Both the position numbers and the translations under genes were made by a program. The notes beneath the pieces are model-generated. The model was given only the letters and a program-made list of their open reading frames with translations. It was not told the DNA's origin and did no database searches. DNA of 64,000 nucleotides from Paramecium pentaurelia (lineage: Eukaryota; Ciliophora; Oligohymenophorea; Peniculida; Parameciidae). Position 1 is the first letter of the stretch; every line of letters begins with the position of its first letter. Below, piece by piece: positions 1 to 10,401 of the stretch. The stretch is from the NCBI GenBank assembly GCA_905183005.1, contig CAJJDO010000015.1, positions 632,587-696,586 on the forward strand. Reading direction: 5' to 3'.

Positions 1-124
1 CTTGAATTTGCTTTAATTTATCCAAATATTCTTATAGGGTAGGTTTGCTATTGTTGTTAATATTCATTTTTTGGATTTCTGATTATTTAATAATATAAAA
101 TTCAAATTTTTAACATTAACAAAA

Positions 125-992
125 ATGAAAGTGATTCAAAATCCAACTCAGTATTTCTTCGAATAATCTAATAATCCATCTGATGAATATTTAGATAAGA
201 TTAATGTGTTTATTGGAAAATTGACTAATCAAAAATAATGTCTTTTATGCAAACAGGACTACAATATCAAAGATAGATTACCAAGAATACTTATTCATTG
301 CGGACATACCATATGTACATAATGTTTAGGAAATTTCTATAGGTTATTATAATTAAATTAATGAGTTTTAGAAATAGAAGAGTAAGATGTCCACTTTGTT
401 TGAAATTAGTAAAACATCTTGATTCAATTGAAAGATTACCTGTATCAAAATTTAATTGATAATCTAGATAAATCACACTATTTTTACAAAGATGGCTGAA
501 GAAATTAATAAAAAGAGCAGGTTACATGGAGGAACTGATATAATAGATCCATAATAATATTTGTTTACCTAATTTCAACAATCAGCAGTCTAAGCATAGA
601 AAATAAGACAATAACAATAAAATTAATATCCTTAAATTGACCCTGATTCAGGATTAGAATTTTGTGAATTTCATAATGACAGAGTGAAACATTTCTTTTG
701 CATGAAACATAAAGTTACTTGTTGCAGAGTATGTTCTGACATGATTCATTAAAAGAAGGTAATTCACAATCTAATCTGAAAGGATTGTATTGTCGTTGAT
801 CTTTATGAAATTGAGGATGTTCCAGCATTCTTAAATGAAGCCTACAAATTGAATCAAGAAAATAATTGTTAAAATTAAAATATTGAATTCTTACCAGGTA
901 TAAAAATTTTTTAAATAGATGATGACAATAATTTTAATGATTATGATTTAGATGGAGAATTAACTCAAAATGAAAGTCTAAAAAGCTTATGA
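125..992 (+). CDS. RING finger / B-box protein (TRIM-like), 262 aa
   Basis: With the ciliate code (TGA the only stop) and three introns of 29, 26 and 24 bp this reads as one 262-residue protein. Residues about 40-90 form a RING-like zinc-binding pattern: CLLC, then CGHTICTQC, then CPLC. A B-box-like pattern follows near residue 165 (CEFH, FCMKH, CCRVC, later a His). The C-terminus is acidic. Such proteins are usually E3 ubiquitin ligases; the zinc ligands are visible, the ligase role is inferred. No coiled coil follows the B-box, so it is not a full TRIM protein. It converges with the next gene. Confidence 0.8.
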
Positions 993-1426
993 TTATAATT
1001 AATTATATATGAACCCTTAAAAAAAAACTAATCCTTTACTTTTAATTATAATGAAATATTAAATTTAAAGATGTTATAATTCTGATAAAAGTTTATCTTC
1101 TGTTAAGATTTTTCATTCTATTCGACTTCAAATTGTTTAGACATTTTTTTTATTATAAGAGCATTATAATAATATAATACGTACAAAGTTATTTGACATT
1201 AGTTTTAAATTATATATAAGTTACTAAAAATTAATTTAATTTTTGGAACATTACTTGAAACTTTATTATATATATATACTTATATAGACATAAGGCCTAA
1301 TAAATATTATTGTTAAATAAAATCTTTTGAAAATTGGAATTAATATTTCTATTTCATTGGCACTATTTTACTTTTATTTAAATTTTATTGATTGATTATT
1401 TATATTAATTATATTTAATATCTTTC
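993..1426. other. intergenic, AT-rich
   Basis: This 434-bp gap lies between two convergent genes. I see only AT-rich spacer with short homopolymer runs and no convincing frame. Confidence 0.6.
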
Positions 1427-2406
1427 TCATTTCTTACACTTACAAACTTTTCCCTTATTTTGATTATAGCCAGTTCCACCACATTTATAACATAACCCAG
1501 CATGTTTATAACAATTCTTACAGTATTTTTGTTTACCTTTTTTCATTATTTTTCCAGTTCCATGACAACTAAACTTAAAATTATTTCAATACTCATGGCA
1601 ATTTGGATTAAATTTAATTTACACTACAGCTACCTATTATGGTGGATATCCAGGTTAAACAGGATAGCCAGGTTAAGGTGGGTAACCTTACTATGGTGGA
1701 TATCCAGGTTAAAGAGGATAGCCTGGTTATGGAGGATAACCTGGTTAAGGAGGATAACCCGTTTATGGTGGATATCCAGGTTAAGGAGGATAACCAGGTT
1801 AAGGAGCATAACCTGGTTAAGGAGCATAACCAGGTTAAGGAGGATAACCAGGTTAAGGAGGATGACCTTATTATGGTGGATATCCAGGTTAAGGAGGATA
1901 ACCAGGTTAGGGAGGATAGCCTTATTATCCTGGTTATTATGGATAACCAATTTATTAGGGTTATTTAGGGTACCCTTATGGCTATCCATCTGGATTAAAT
2001 TCAATTATAACGTGTAATTCTCCAGATGATTTACCTTTATACATCAAAGGGAGGGCTCCTTAAAATTATCTTGTCTGTTCAACTTAAGCAATAGGGAATG
2101 AAGCTTAACCGATTAAATCATTTTTTGAGCCTTAATCGTACTGAATAAAATAATAGATTTACATCCCAAACTTCAAATTCAATTAAGTTTTCATACGTTT
2201 TTCTGAATGTTATAACACTATTCCAAACAGGAGTTTTGCCAGCTTCATTAGCGACAGATGTATTTTAATTTTAATTTCCCATTTTAACAATGACAAAGGG
2301 ATCCTAATATTTTTGTTCATCTATAATATAGTACCATCTTTCCAAATATTTCAGTATCTTTTCTTAAGTTAGCCTTAAATGGCCTAATGATTAATGTTCC
2401 TTACAT
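1427..2406 (-). CDS. C2-domain protein with GYPPQ-repeat tail and cysteine-rich end, 308 aa
   Basis: Two introns (31 and 22 bp) are needed; the spliced frame is open throughout. The N-terminal 120 residues look like a C2 domain: a first strand GTLIIRP, then DPFVIVKMG, then GKTPVWN, the usual order in Ca2+/lipid-binding C2 folds. The middle is a long run of GYPPQP units, followed by a tail with repeated CxxC pairs (CHGTG, YCKNC, LCYKCGGTG, CKCKK) resembling the CxxCxGxG zinc motif of DnaJ-type proteins. A peripheral membrane protein with a flexible proline-rich arm is a reasonable inference; the specific role is unknown. The repeat makes spurious standard-code ORFs on both strands. Confidence 0.75.
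1637..1925 (-). repeat. 18-bp-period coding repeat (GYPPQP units)
   Basis: Near-perfect tandem units of about 18 bp such as CAGGTTAAGGAGGATAAC occur about fifteen times, with variants. On the minus strand each encodes glycine, tyrosine, two prolines, glutamine and proline. The array lies wholly inside the C2-protein gene and keeps frame, so it is a protein low-complexity repeat rather than a mobile or CRISPR repeat. Confidence 0.85.
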
Positions 2407-2553
2407 TAATAATAATGAATTGATGTGTCATTAAGATTAATATTTATTTGCAATAATCATGAATCACAATAATTTGAACATGAATGTAGGAATAATAATG
2501 AATTGAAATGTGTTATCTGTTAATAATTATATTATTTATATAATTAATAATCG

Positions 2554-3185
2554 TCATTTGACAGTGGTTGTAGGGACTCCATCTCCCAAAGCTTTAACTT
2601 TTTCCATTAATGAGTCATCAACAACAGTACCATCTACATTTTTTAAGGTGTTTATTCTTTTAAGAACAAGCAATTTAGGATCATCTTTCTAGTTTTCATA
2701 TATAGGATTTCCTTTTTTGTAAAAATTAGAGAAATACCTATAAAAAGAACATTGGCAATTTCAGGAAGATCTTTCAATTTATCAACCTCATCCCAGACCT
2801 TGATTCTATTATTACCAATATAGAGTGTATGCAATTTAACACATGGTTGTAGACCATCAAGTCTTTCAATGTAATTATAACTCAACCATAATTCTTTTAA
2901 TGTTTATCCTATTTCTTCTAATCCAGCTATTTTCTTTATATTATTTCTCGATAACGACAGGATTTCTATCTGTCTTAAACCAGGAAGATTGACCATTTTC
3001 TCTATTGCATTTGAAGAAAGGGATAAACGTTTAACTTTAGCTAATGTATTTAAAACTGGAGGATCCAATTTGTCAAGAGGTGGATTTTAGAATATCAATC
3101 TAATGTCTTCTGCTTCAGATGGTTGTTCACCTGGATGATCTTGCTCCCAATTTTATAGAGCTTTTGCACAAGTTGTCTTTGCCAT
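2554..3185 (-). CDS. DNAL1: axonemal dynein light chain 1 (LC1), 201 aa
   Basis: One 26-bp intron lies near the 3' end. The protein begins MAKTTCAKAL and matches the LC1/DNAL1 pattern throughout: the early KPSEA-like segment (here QPSEAEDIRL), leucine-rich repeats with LSLSSNAIEKM and LSLSRNNIKKI, the ELWLSYNYIERL segment, and the C-terminal GNPIYE and LDG-like VDGTVV. Length matches the family, about 200 residues. LC1 binds the motor domain of the outer-arm dynein gamma heavy chain in cilia. The window also carries other ciliary genes. Identification is strong. Confidence 0.95.
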
Positions 3186-3802
3186 TTAATAATTTATATA
3201 AATTTATTATAATTTAATAGTTCTAAAATCTGTTTAAATAGGTTAAATTATTTATGCTTATGAATACTTATGAACTCTAAAATAATTGAATTTGATATTC
3301 AAGTATTTATTTAAGTATTAAATAGGATTATGAAATATCTGATTTAAATAAGTACTTTTTATTTTTAAGAAAATGATTATTTATTTAACAAATGATTATT
3401 TAGTTATATTAATCCATTTATATCATGAAAAATATAATTTCAGCATTGAAATTTCGTTAATTTACTTTTCATATTTTTTAAGCATAGCTTGAGTTTCGAA
3501 CTTTGGAACAAAATTTATATTAGAAAAATTGGTTATTAAATAATATATATATATATCTGTATTATAATCAATAAGTGTTCCTAATAGAGAGATGATACTT
3601 TGATTGGCTATATGTAATATTATTGGATAGTTGATTAATATAAATTAAACAAGAATTTATTATTTTATTTATTAAATAACACTCTTTTTAGGAGTAAAGA
3701 AATATAAGGTAGGTATGGTTTGATTGTAAGAATATTGCTTAATATTCTTTTAATATTCCTATATACGTTTATATTAACCTATTACTTAATATTACTTTAG
3801 GA
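3186..3802. other. intergenic between divergent genes
   Basis: The gap is 617 bp between the divergent starts of LC1 and the zinc-finger gene. It is AT-rich with a TA dinucleotide run near 3541-3553. No coding frame or RNA gene was recognised; promoters of both genes should lie here. Confidence 0.6.
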
Positions 3803-6262
3803 ATGAGCGAAGATAATTAATTGAATGTTGATAAAAACTAAAACAAAAATAATCTTGAGAAAATAATAAAGTTAGATAAAAAGAATGGGAATTTTGATAT
3901 TTTTGATAAATATTCCAAGTAAAGTCAATTTTCAATACGAATAGACGGAAATTAAAAGTTAGAACCTCTTAGAATAATTCGCACATTAACAGTTCATATT
4001 AAAATGAATACATTTTGTGTTATTTTTGGAGACATATTAATTAAGTATACTTCAAAAAAATTGATGAACCTGAATATGAACGACTTGATTATCTTAAGGC
4101 CATCAATTAAGATATCATACACACCTAATTTCCTGTGAAATATGCAGATTATAAGTTTTATTAAGCAAGATAAATCTTAAATAAGTAGTTTTTATCATCA
4201 GAAAATGCAACTTATTTGGAAAATATTTAAAAACATATTAGGCTAAGTGGACTTATTCATAAAGCTAAAGATTTAAAAATTCCTTAGATTGATAAATTAT
4301 ATTATATGAAATAGAAAGCTATGGTCAAATTTAATTAAAAAAACATAAGGTATAAATTTATTAATAAAAGTTTGTTGATATAAGAAAATGCTTAATTAGA
4401 TAAACTATTAGATAAGTTAAATGAACAAATTGAATTAAGAATCGGTCAGAAGGATGAATTATTCTAGTAGCTTTAAGAATATTCGGCAGAATTACAACAA
4501 ATCAACAAATTAAATAAAATAGATTTATAAAATTTGAATTAAAAAATTAAATCAGAATAACCATTAAATGTCTTTGGCACTTAGGTTCATATTTATAAGT
4601 AAAAACGCAATAATAATGGACTCAGTAAAAATCAAATTATCTACAATAATGAAGCCTTACTCAACTTTTTGAGAAAGAGTTTAGAATAATTGGATTATAG
4701 ATAAACTGCTGAATCCATTGTTAAAGTAGTAAGTACAACTCATTCTTCAAATGGATATATATTTTGTGTAGCATTTGAATAAGCCTTAAATTCAAACAAT
4801 GTTAATATTGAAGAAGATTTAATGTATTAATTAGATAAGTTAAGAGATACATCCTTATTTAAGTTTTACAATATTCCCCAAAAAACTAAATATTCCCATA
4901 TCTCTTAAAATGTATTTATATATATATATATTAAAGTTTATTGGAATTAACTAAGTGTAACATAACAGATAGAAACCAAATCCTTTAATAAACAAAAATC
5001 TTACAAAAGAGTCTAAAATAACATTTTAAAATGAGAATGATTCTAATTTATAGCATTATGAGGCATGTCATCATTGTAAAATGCTATTTAGAGAGGAATA
5101 CTTAATATCTTGTAATTATAGAAGTAGTACTATGGGATTACCTATTATAAATTCATAAATGACAGATACGTATTTATTCAATTAGTGTATAAATTTCAAT
5201 AAATAATTTAAGTGGATGAAGAAGGAATAACAAGTCGAAGACAAGTACCTAACAGAAAGAAAACAGCTTATAGTATATATTCAAAGAAAAGTATCAAATT
5301 TAATAAATAATATAGATGGAGAATTAATATGTCAAAGGAAATTCTGTAGAATGTGTTTAAAGTAGAACTATGATCTTAAAATTGAAGATATAATATAGAA
5401 AACTGATTGGGTTTGTCCCTTTTGTTAAGTACATCCAAAATATCAAGTATCTAGGCCATTTGTTTTTGTTCAAGATGCCAAACGAATGATATCATAATTA
5501 AGTTGAAAGATTTGTATACAATTTGTGGAGGTGATCTAGAGTAATTAACTAAAGATTCAATTTTTGAGAAATATGTAAGACCATTAACTGATGAATAATT
5601 ATATAAAAGGAAACCAAGTTAATTATAAGTATATTATTTAATTATTTCATAGAGAACTGGTTATTCAATTGTAAAATAGTAATTGAAGAATTTTAAAGAT
5701 ATGCAAACAATAAGACTTGATTTTGAGAATCTTAGATTATTATGTTCTTAGATAATGAGAAGAGAGAAGTTGAAATGGAAATTATTAGAATAAGATATAC
5801 TGATGTGGAATGAAGATGTCAAATCATTATAAATAAAGAATAATAAGAGTACTTAAAAGAATATAAAATTAAAATCTAAAACTAAACAAATAGCAAAGAA
5901 ATTATAGTAGTAAATACTATATATAATTTATAAGATAAGAGATTGATTAAATTCAAGAATTTTAAGCATCATCTTCTTCTAGTAGTAGTGAATATCATTT
6001 AAGTAGTGAATTTGAATCTGAAGAAAATCCAAAGGAGATATAATAGAAGAAATAAATAACTTAATAAATATTAAATTCAAATAAAAGGTAAAATTAGAAA
6101 TAGAAATCAATTAATAGAATATAATAGAATTATAAGTCTTTTCCAGTTAAAAAACTCAAGAGAGAAGTAGCTTATCTTTTATAATATCAGGATACTAATA
6201 TTTACAGTTAAACTCATAAAAAAATCAAATAGGATCAAAAATAAAATTCATTCAAGAAATGA
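3803..6262 (+). CDS. zf-4CXXC_R1 (CDCA7-type) zinc-finger protein, 776 aa
   Basis: Five introns (29, 25, 26, 24 and 25 bp) give an open 776-residue frame. The N-terminal half is helical and Gln/Lys-rich. At about residues 410-545 is a cysteine-rich domain: CHHCKM, then CNY, QCINF, KFCRMCL and NYDLK, then DWVCPFCQ joined over an intron to AICFCSRC. That order (CxxC, FCxxCL, WxCPxCxxxCxCxxC) is the signature of the domain of CDCA7 and related R1 proteins. CDCA7 works with the remodeller HELLS in DNA-methylation maintenance; a role here is inference. The tail has a Ser/acidic patch, then a basic stretch. Confidence 0.8.
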
Positions 6263-6308
6263 TAATAAATTATTAGTATATAATAATAATAGTTATATGA
6301 ATTATCGA

Positions 6309-7385
6309 TCAACAAAGTAAACATGTCTATTATGCATTTAATGTACATTATATACAGATATAATGTTTATTACAATTACCTTTAATTTGAGCATCCCATA
6401 ATGTCATTAAACATTGAGAACATTAATTATTATTGTTTATCATATCATCCTGAGTAAAGTGTCTTTCTCCACATTAATATTCTATTATTTTTCTTAATTG
6501 AATAAATTAGGACTCTAAATAATTAGGCACATGAGATCCAATAAATTTAGGAGGCCAATTTGGATCCATTAATAAAGTAGCAGCATTTGGTTCTACATCT
6601 TAAATTTTATGTTATTTAATCTTTCTTTCAGCAGAGGAAGGTCTGGTTTTTTAAGTTTGATTTTTTAAAGTGATCAATCTTCTTATTAATTTTGCATTAC
6701 ATCCTAAAATTGGACATTCTATAGAGTATTTATTTCTAAAATAAATTTTTAAACAATGTTCACAATATCTATGTCTACAAAAAATGTTATTGGCCAAATC
6801 TACTTTTGCTATCATACAAACTGAACAAGTTTTTAATGTTATTTATATATCTAATTCTCCATATTATACTTCACCAGAATAATTGATAAATCCATATTAT
6901 TAAAATTCTTCTACAATATATACCAATTCTTTAGATCCTTTTCCAATTTCTTTTGGATAATAATTTTTTTTATAATTCATTCTTACAAATCTAAATCCAG
7001 CCTTCACAATTAACATCTTTTTACTAAGTTATTTATAAGCTAATGCAAATCCTTCTAAACATATTGATGTTTTTTTATAAAATATTGATATTGCTATATG
7101 AGGACTTAATCCTGCTTTTAACTTAAAAATCAATCCTCTTAATTAATATACTGTATGACGAAAATAATAAATCTTCAGAGCTTCCTATTTATGAAATGGA
7201 TTTTTCTCCAAATATTCATAAATTTCAGTCAACATTAAAATTTTCTTCCAAATTGCTAATTATTCAATTAACAGTAAAAATTTTGCCGACTTTGAATTTT
7301 TAAATACTCTTAAGTAGCCTTTATTGAAATTATATTCAATTGTTAATTTAGTCACTGGCACTATAGAATATACACTGAGTACCAT
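6309..7385 (-). CDS. RBR-like RING protein, 358 aa, intronless
   Basis: The frame is open without introns from ATG to TGA. About residues 190-245 contain a RING1-like zinc pattern: CSVCMI, FCRHRYCEHCL, then CPILGCNAKL. Two further cysteine pairs near the end (CSQCL, CNKHYICIQC, CLLC) could be IBR/RING2-like, but the spacing is not a textbook RBR and the catalytic cysteine is not certain. The N-terminal 185 residues match nothing I recognise. Probable E3 ubiquitin ligase. Its start faces the RBM8A start 25 bp away. Confidence 0.7.
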
Positions 7386-7410
7386 TCTTTTTCTGTTATT
7401 ATTTTAATTA
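7386..7410. promoter_or_regulatory. 25-bp bidirectional intergenic spacer
   Basis: Only 25 bp separate the ATG of the minus-strand RING gene from the ATG of the plus-strand RBM8A gene. Both starts are the only sensible ones in their frames, so each core promoter must overlap the neighbour's coding region or both share this spacer. Confidence 0.55.
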
Positions 7411-7859
7411 ATGTCTAAAAAATAAACAAATGATAATGCAGATAGATATAAAGGTGATGCTGGAAATTTCTAATCCTTAGAAAGTGATGAAGGTCCAGGG
7501 CCAATGAAATGTAATACATAAAATCTATTATTAGCTATTGAGGGATGGATTGTAATTGTTAAAGGCATTCATGAAGAAGCTTAAGAAGATGATGTGTTTG
7601 ATGCTTTTAGTAAATATGGACCAATAAAAAATCTACATTTGAATTTAGACAGAAGAACTGGATTTGTTAAAGGGTATAATACCTAATAATAACTTTTGAT
7701 AGATATGCATTAGTTGAATTTAATGAATATGCTCATGCATCTGATGCTATTAATGGAATTAATAAATCAGAAGGTATTTGTGGTAAAAAAGTTCAAGTTG
7801 ATTGGGCATTTAAAAAGCCTCCTAAGAAAGGGGCATTAAAATAAGTTAAAAAATAATGA
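7411..7859 (+). CDS. RBM8A: exon-junction-complex protein Y14 / RBM8A, 139 aa
   Basis: One 29-bp intron. A single RRM occupies most of the protein: EGWIVIVKGIHEEAQEDDV, then LHLNLDRRTGFVKG, YALVEFNEYA and VDWAFKKPP. These are characteristic of Y14: the GWI start, the HEEA loop, the NLDRRTG segment and the VDW end. Y14 pairs with Mago in the exon junction complex, deposited upstream of splice junctions and linked to nonsense-mediated decay. The N-terminus is short and the C-terminus basic, as in the family. Identification is strong. Confidence 0.95.
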
Positions 7860-8126
7860 TTTAGAATTTATATGGTTTTTAATAAATAAATAAGAAGTAG
7901 AAACAATATAATAAAAGCATAATTTTTGTAAAATATTGATATTTACTTTAAGTTCTTAATAAATTTTCGATTTGTTATAAATTATAACAAATATCTAGTA
8001 TAAAATTAATTCATTATTCCAATTAATATATAAATCTGAAGTAATACTAAATTTAATTATAATTAAGATATTTTGATTTCTATTTTGAGTAAATGTATTA
8101 ATATATCATTATTAATCGATGAACAA

Positions 8127-8384
8127 TCACAGCGATTCTAGGTCATTTTCTAATAGATTTCGACCTAAAAAGGTAGTAGAATCCATTTAAGTATTCTATT
8201 TATTCTTCAGCCTTCTTCTAAAAATAGGGTTCTTATGAATGATGTATTCTTCTTCTAAATCAAACAGGGTTCTACGAGAGGTATGCTTAGAACTTTGATC
8301 TTAGTCAGAATATTCGAAAGTGGGCGTAGAAGGAGTTTGTGGAGTAGATGGCAAATTGAGTGTATTATATGTTAAATTTTGCAT
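8127..8384 (-). CDS. small hypothetical protein, 85 aa
   Basis: An intronless frame runs from ATG to TGA. The product is rich in Pro, Thr and Ser at the start (LPSTPQTPSTPTFEY), then has an acidic turn (LEEEYII) and a basic stretch (RRRLKNK). TP motifs could be proline-directed phosphorylation sites. I recognise no domain. The non-random composition and clean start support a real gene, with moderate certainty. Confidence 0.5.
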
Positions 8385-8921
8385 TGTAATTATAATTATT
8401 AATATATATAGAATAATTTAAATTCAAATTATTGGAATGAAAGAAAGAGTTATTAGAACAAATTTAGACAAAAAAAGATTGTAAACTTAATCCTTATTTT
8501 TATAATAAGGATTATTTTATATATTTTTTGTTTCTCACATTAGATAATTAACATTGATTGATATACTTATAATTACAATTAAAACAAAATGATATTAATA
8601 TTCTCAGAAGTATTCAATTAAATAATTATCCTTTAAAAAAAATTAAATTATTTACATTATCAGATAATAATATTTTATAATCATAATGTCATTTTAATGA
8701 ATATTATTAATCATACAAAGTAAATTGATTTGATAAAAGATAAAGAATTTTAGAATCATATTGCATATTAATAGTTATTAGAAATGAATATAATTAGATT
8801 TATATTTTTAAGACGTGGAGAATCATTTAAAATTAAGATACTATTATCAATACTCTTCATATTTCAGTTAATATAATATATATTTAATTTGAACTTTATA
8901 TTTGTATAGATATTCATTATA
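8385..8921. other. intergenic, AT-rich
   Basis: This 537-bp gap lies between two minus-strand genes. I see AT-rich sequence and an inverted repeat near 8490-8513 (aatccttattt...ataaggatt), which could fold as a hairpin. No coding frame stands out. Confidence 0.5.
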
Positions 8922-9522
8922 TCATAAATTCTTCAAGAATTTCTCTTCATATAACTTGATACTTTCTTCTATAATTCTGTATGCATCTTCTTTTCCTTTA
9001 AACTCTTCTACAACCACGTGTTTGTGTTCAAGTTTCTTGTAATCTTCAAAGAATCTTTAAATTTCTTAAGTAGTATGGAAAGGAATATCTTTCAAATCAT
9101 TGACACCTGAATATGCAGCATCGTTTTTGGCCACTGCAATTATCTTATCATCGATTTCTCCTTAATCAACCATATGCATAACACCAATAACACGAGCCTC
9201 GACTAAACACATTGGCTCTATTTCAACTGAACATAACACTAAAATATCTAAAGGATCTTAATCATCACAATAGGTTTATGGGATGAATCCATAATTTGCA
9301 GGATAATGAACAGCTGAAAACAAGACTCTATCTAATTTTAATAGTCCACTGTCTTTATCCAGTTCATATTTTGCTTTACTGCCTTTTGTAATTTCTATGA
9401 TTGCATTCACAACTCTATTTTTATATTATTTTATACTTTGGACTATCATTACCAAAATGAACATGATGCCATGGATTCTTGGCATACTTTTAGATCAAGT
9501 GAGTGGATTATTAATGATTCAT
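8922..9522 (-). CDS. soluble inorganic pyrophosphatase, 192 aa
   Basis: One 22-bp intron falls after NDSPK. The protein follows family I pyrophosphatases: NPWHHV, IIEITKGSKAKYELDK, LDRVLFSAVHYPANYGFIPQT, the metal-binding active-site signature DDQDPLDILV, then DDKIIAVAKND and RRFFEDYKKLE-like QRFFEDYKK. It hydrolyses pyrophosphate to phosphate, driving biosynthetic reactions. Length and motifs resemble the plant/bacterial-type enzyme rather than the longer animal/fungal form. No targeting peptide is obvious, so a cytosolic location is inferred. All Asp/Lys/Glu active-site segments seem intact. Confidence 0.95.
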
Positions 9523-10401
9523 ATAATTATCAATAAATAAAATAATTAATATATTAGTTATCTTAATAATATGAATTAAATGAGAAATATAAATTTATTA
9601 CTAATCTTTGTAAAAGTCCTATTGAATAATTGAAATTTTATGACTAATATATAGTACTGTATTAGATTGAAACTTCTAAAGATGATCTCTAAAAATATTA
9701 ATAAACTATTTGGGAAATCAAAATATAGTTATCATAACATTTCATACTACAAAATAAAAATAATTTGACAAATAATTTATTATAGAAAATTGAGCATTAT
9801 GTAATTACATCAACCCAAATTAACTATAAAAAAATTACATTTCTTATATAATAAACTTTATTAACAAAATATTAAAGCATTTTATTATAATTAATAAAGA
9901 TTCATGATCTCTAACAGAATATAATTGTATTAATGCTTTAAAACTTATTGTTATTTACATTTATGAATTGTTTTAAATTTCTAATTATACCGTCACTATA
10001 TTAAAATTATAAATACAGATCATGGTATAATGCTTATTTTCTATTAATGATTAATTTTTATCATTATTATATTTAATATGTGTAGATAATCTTATAACAA
10101 TAATTAGTTATCCCATATGAAACATTTTTAATAATTGAATGTTTAAATATAAATTTATTTAAAGCACTTAATTTCAAAATGCAACATCCAATAATTTTAT
10201 TATTATCCATCACTGTATTGAAAATTAGAGATCTAAATGGAAAGCAGCAGGAATAATTAAATGTTTGTTTATTTTTAATATATAAATTCATCAATAATAT
10301 AATTGAGATATTTAATATTTAAATTATTAAACTAACTCCAACTAGCATAGAAAAAGTAATATCTCCTCCTTCTTCTTTCATATCCCTCTCATATATTACA
10401 A
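9523..10401. other. intergenic, AT-rich
   Basis: An 879-bp gap upstream of two divergent genes. Frames are short or of random AT-rich composition. I see no tRNA, rRNA or recognisable RNA. The end nearest 10402 presumably carries the promoter of the Spen-like gene. Confidence 0.5.

Noticed and set aside
1637..1925. Short regular repeats suggesting a CRISPR array
   Set aside because: No spacers; units are contiguous, in frame and encode GYPPQP.
1502..2017. Overlapping standard-code ORFs on both strands with repeated motifs
   Set aside because: They come from the 18-bp repeat of the C2 gene; the minus-strand ciliate frame with C2 and cysteine motifs explains them.
3541..3553. TA dinucleotide runs as telomere or satellite
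   Set aside because: Short TA runs are common in this AT-rich genome; no G-rich telomere repeat is present anywhere.
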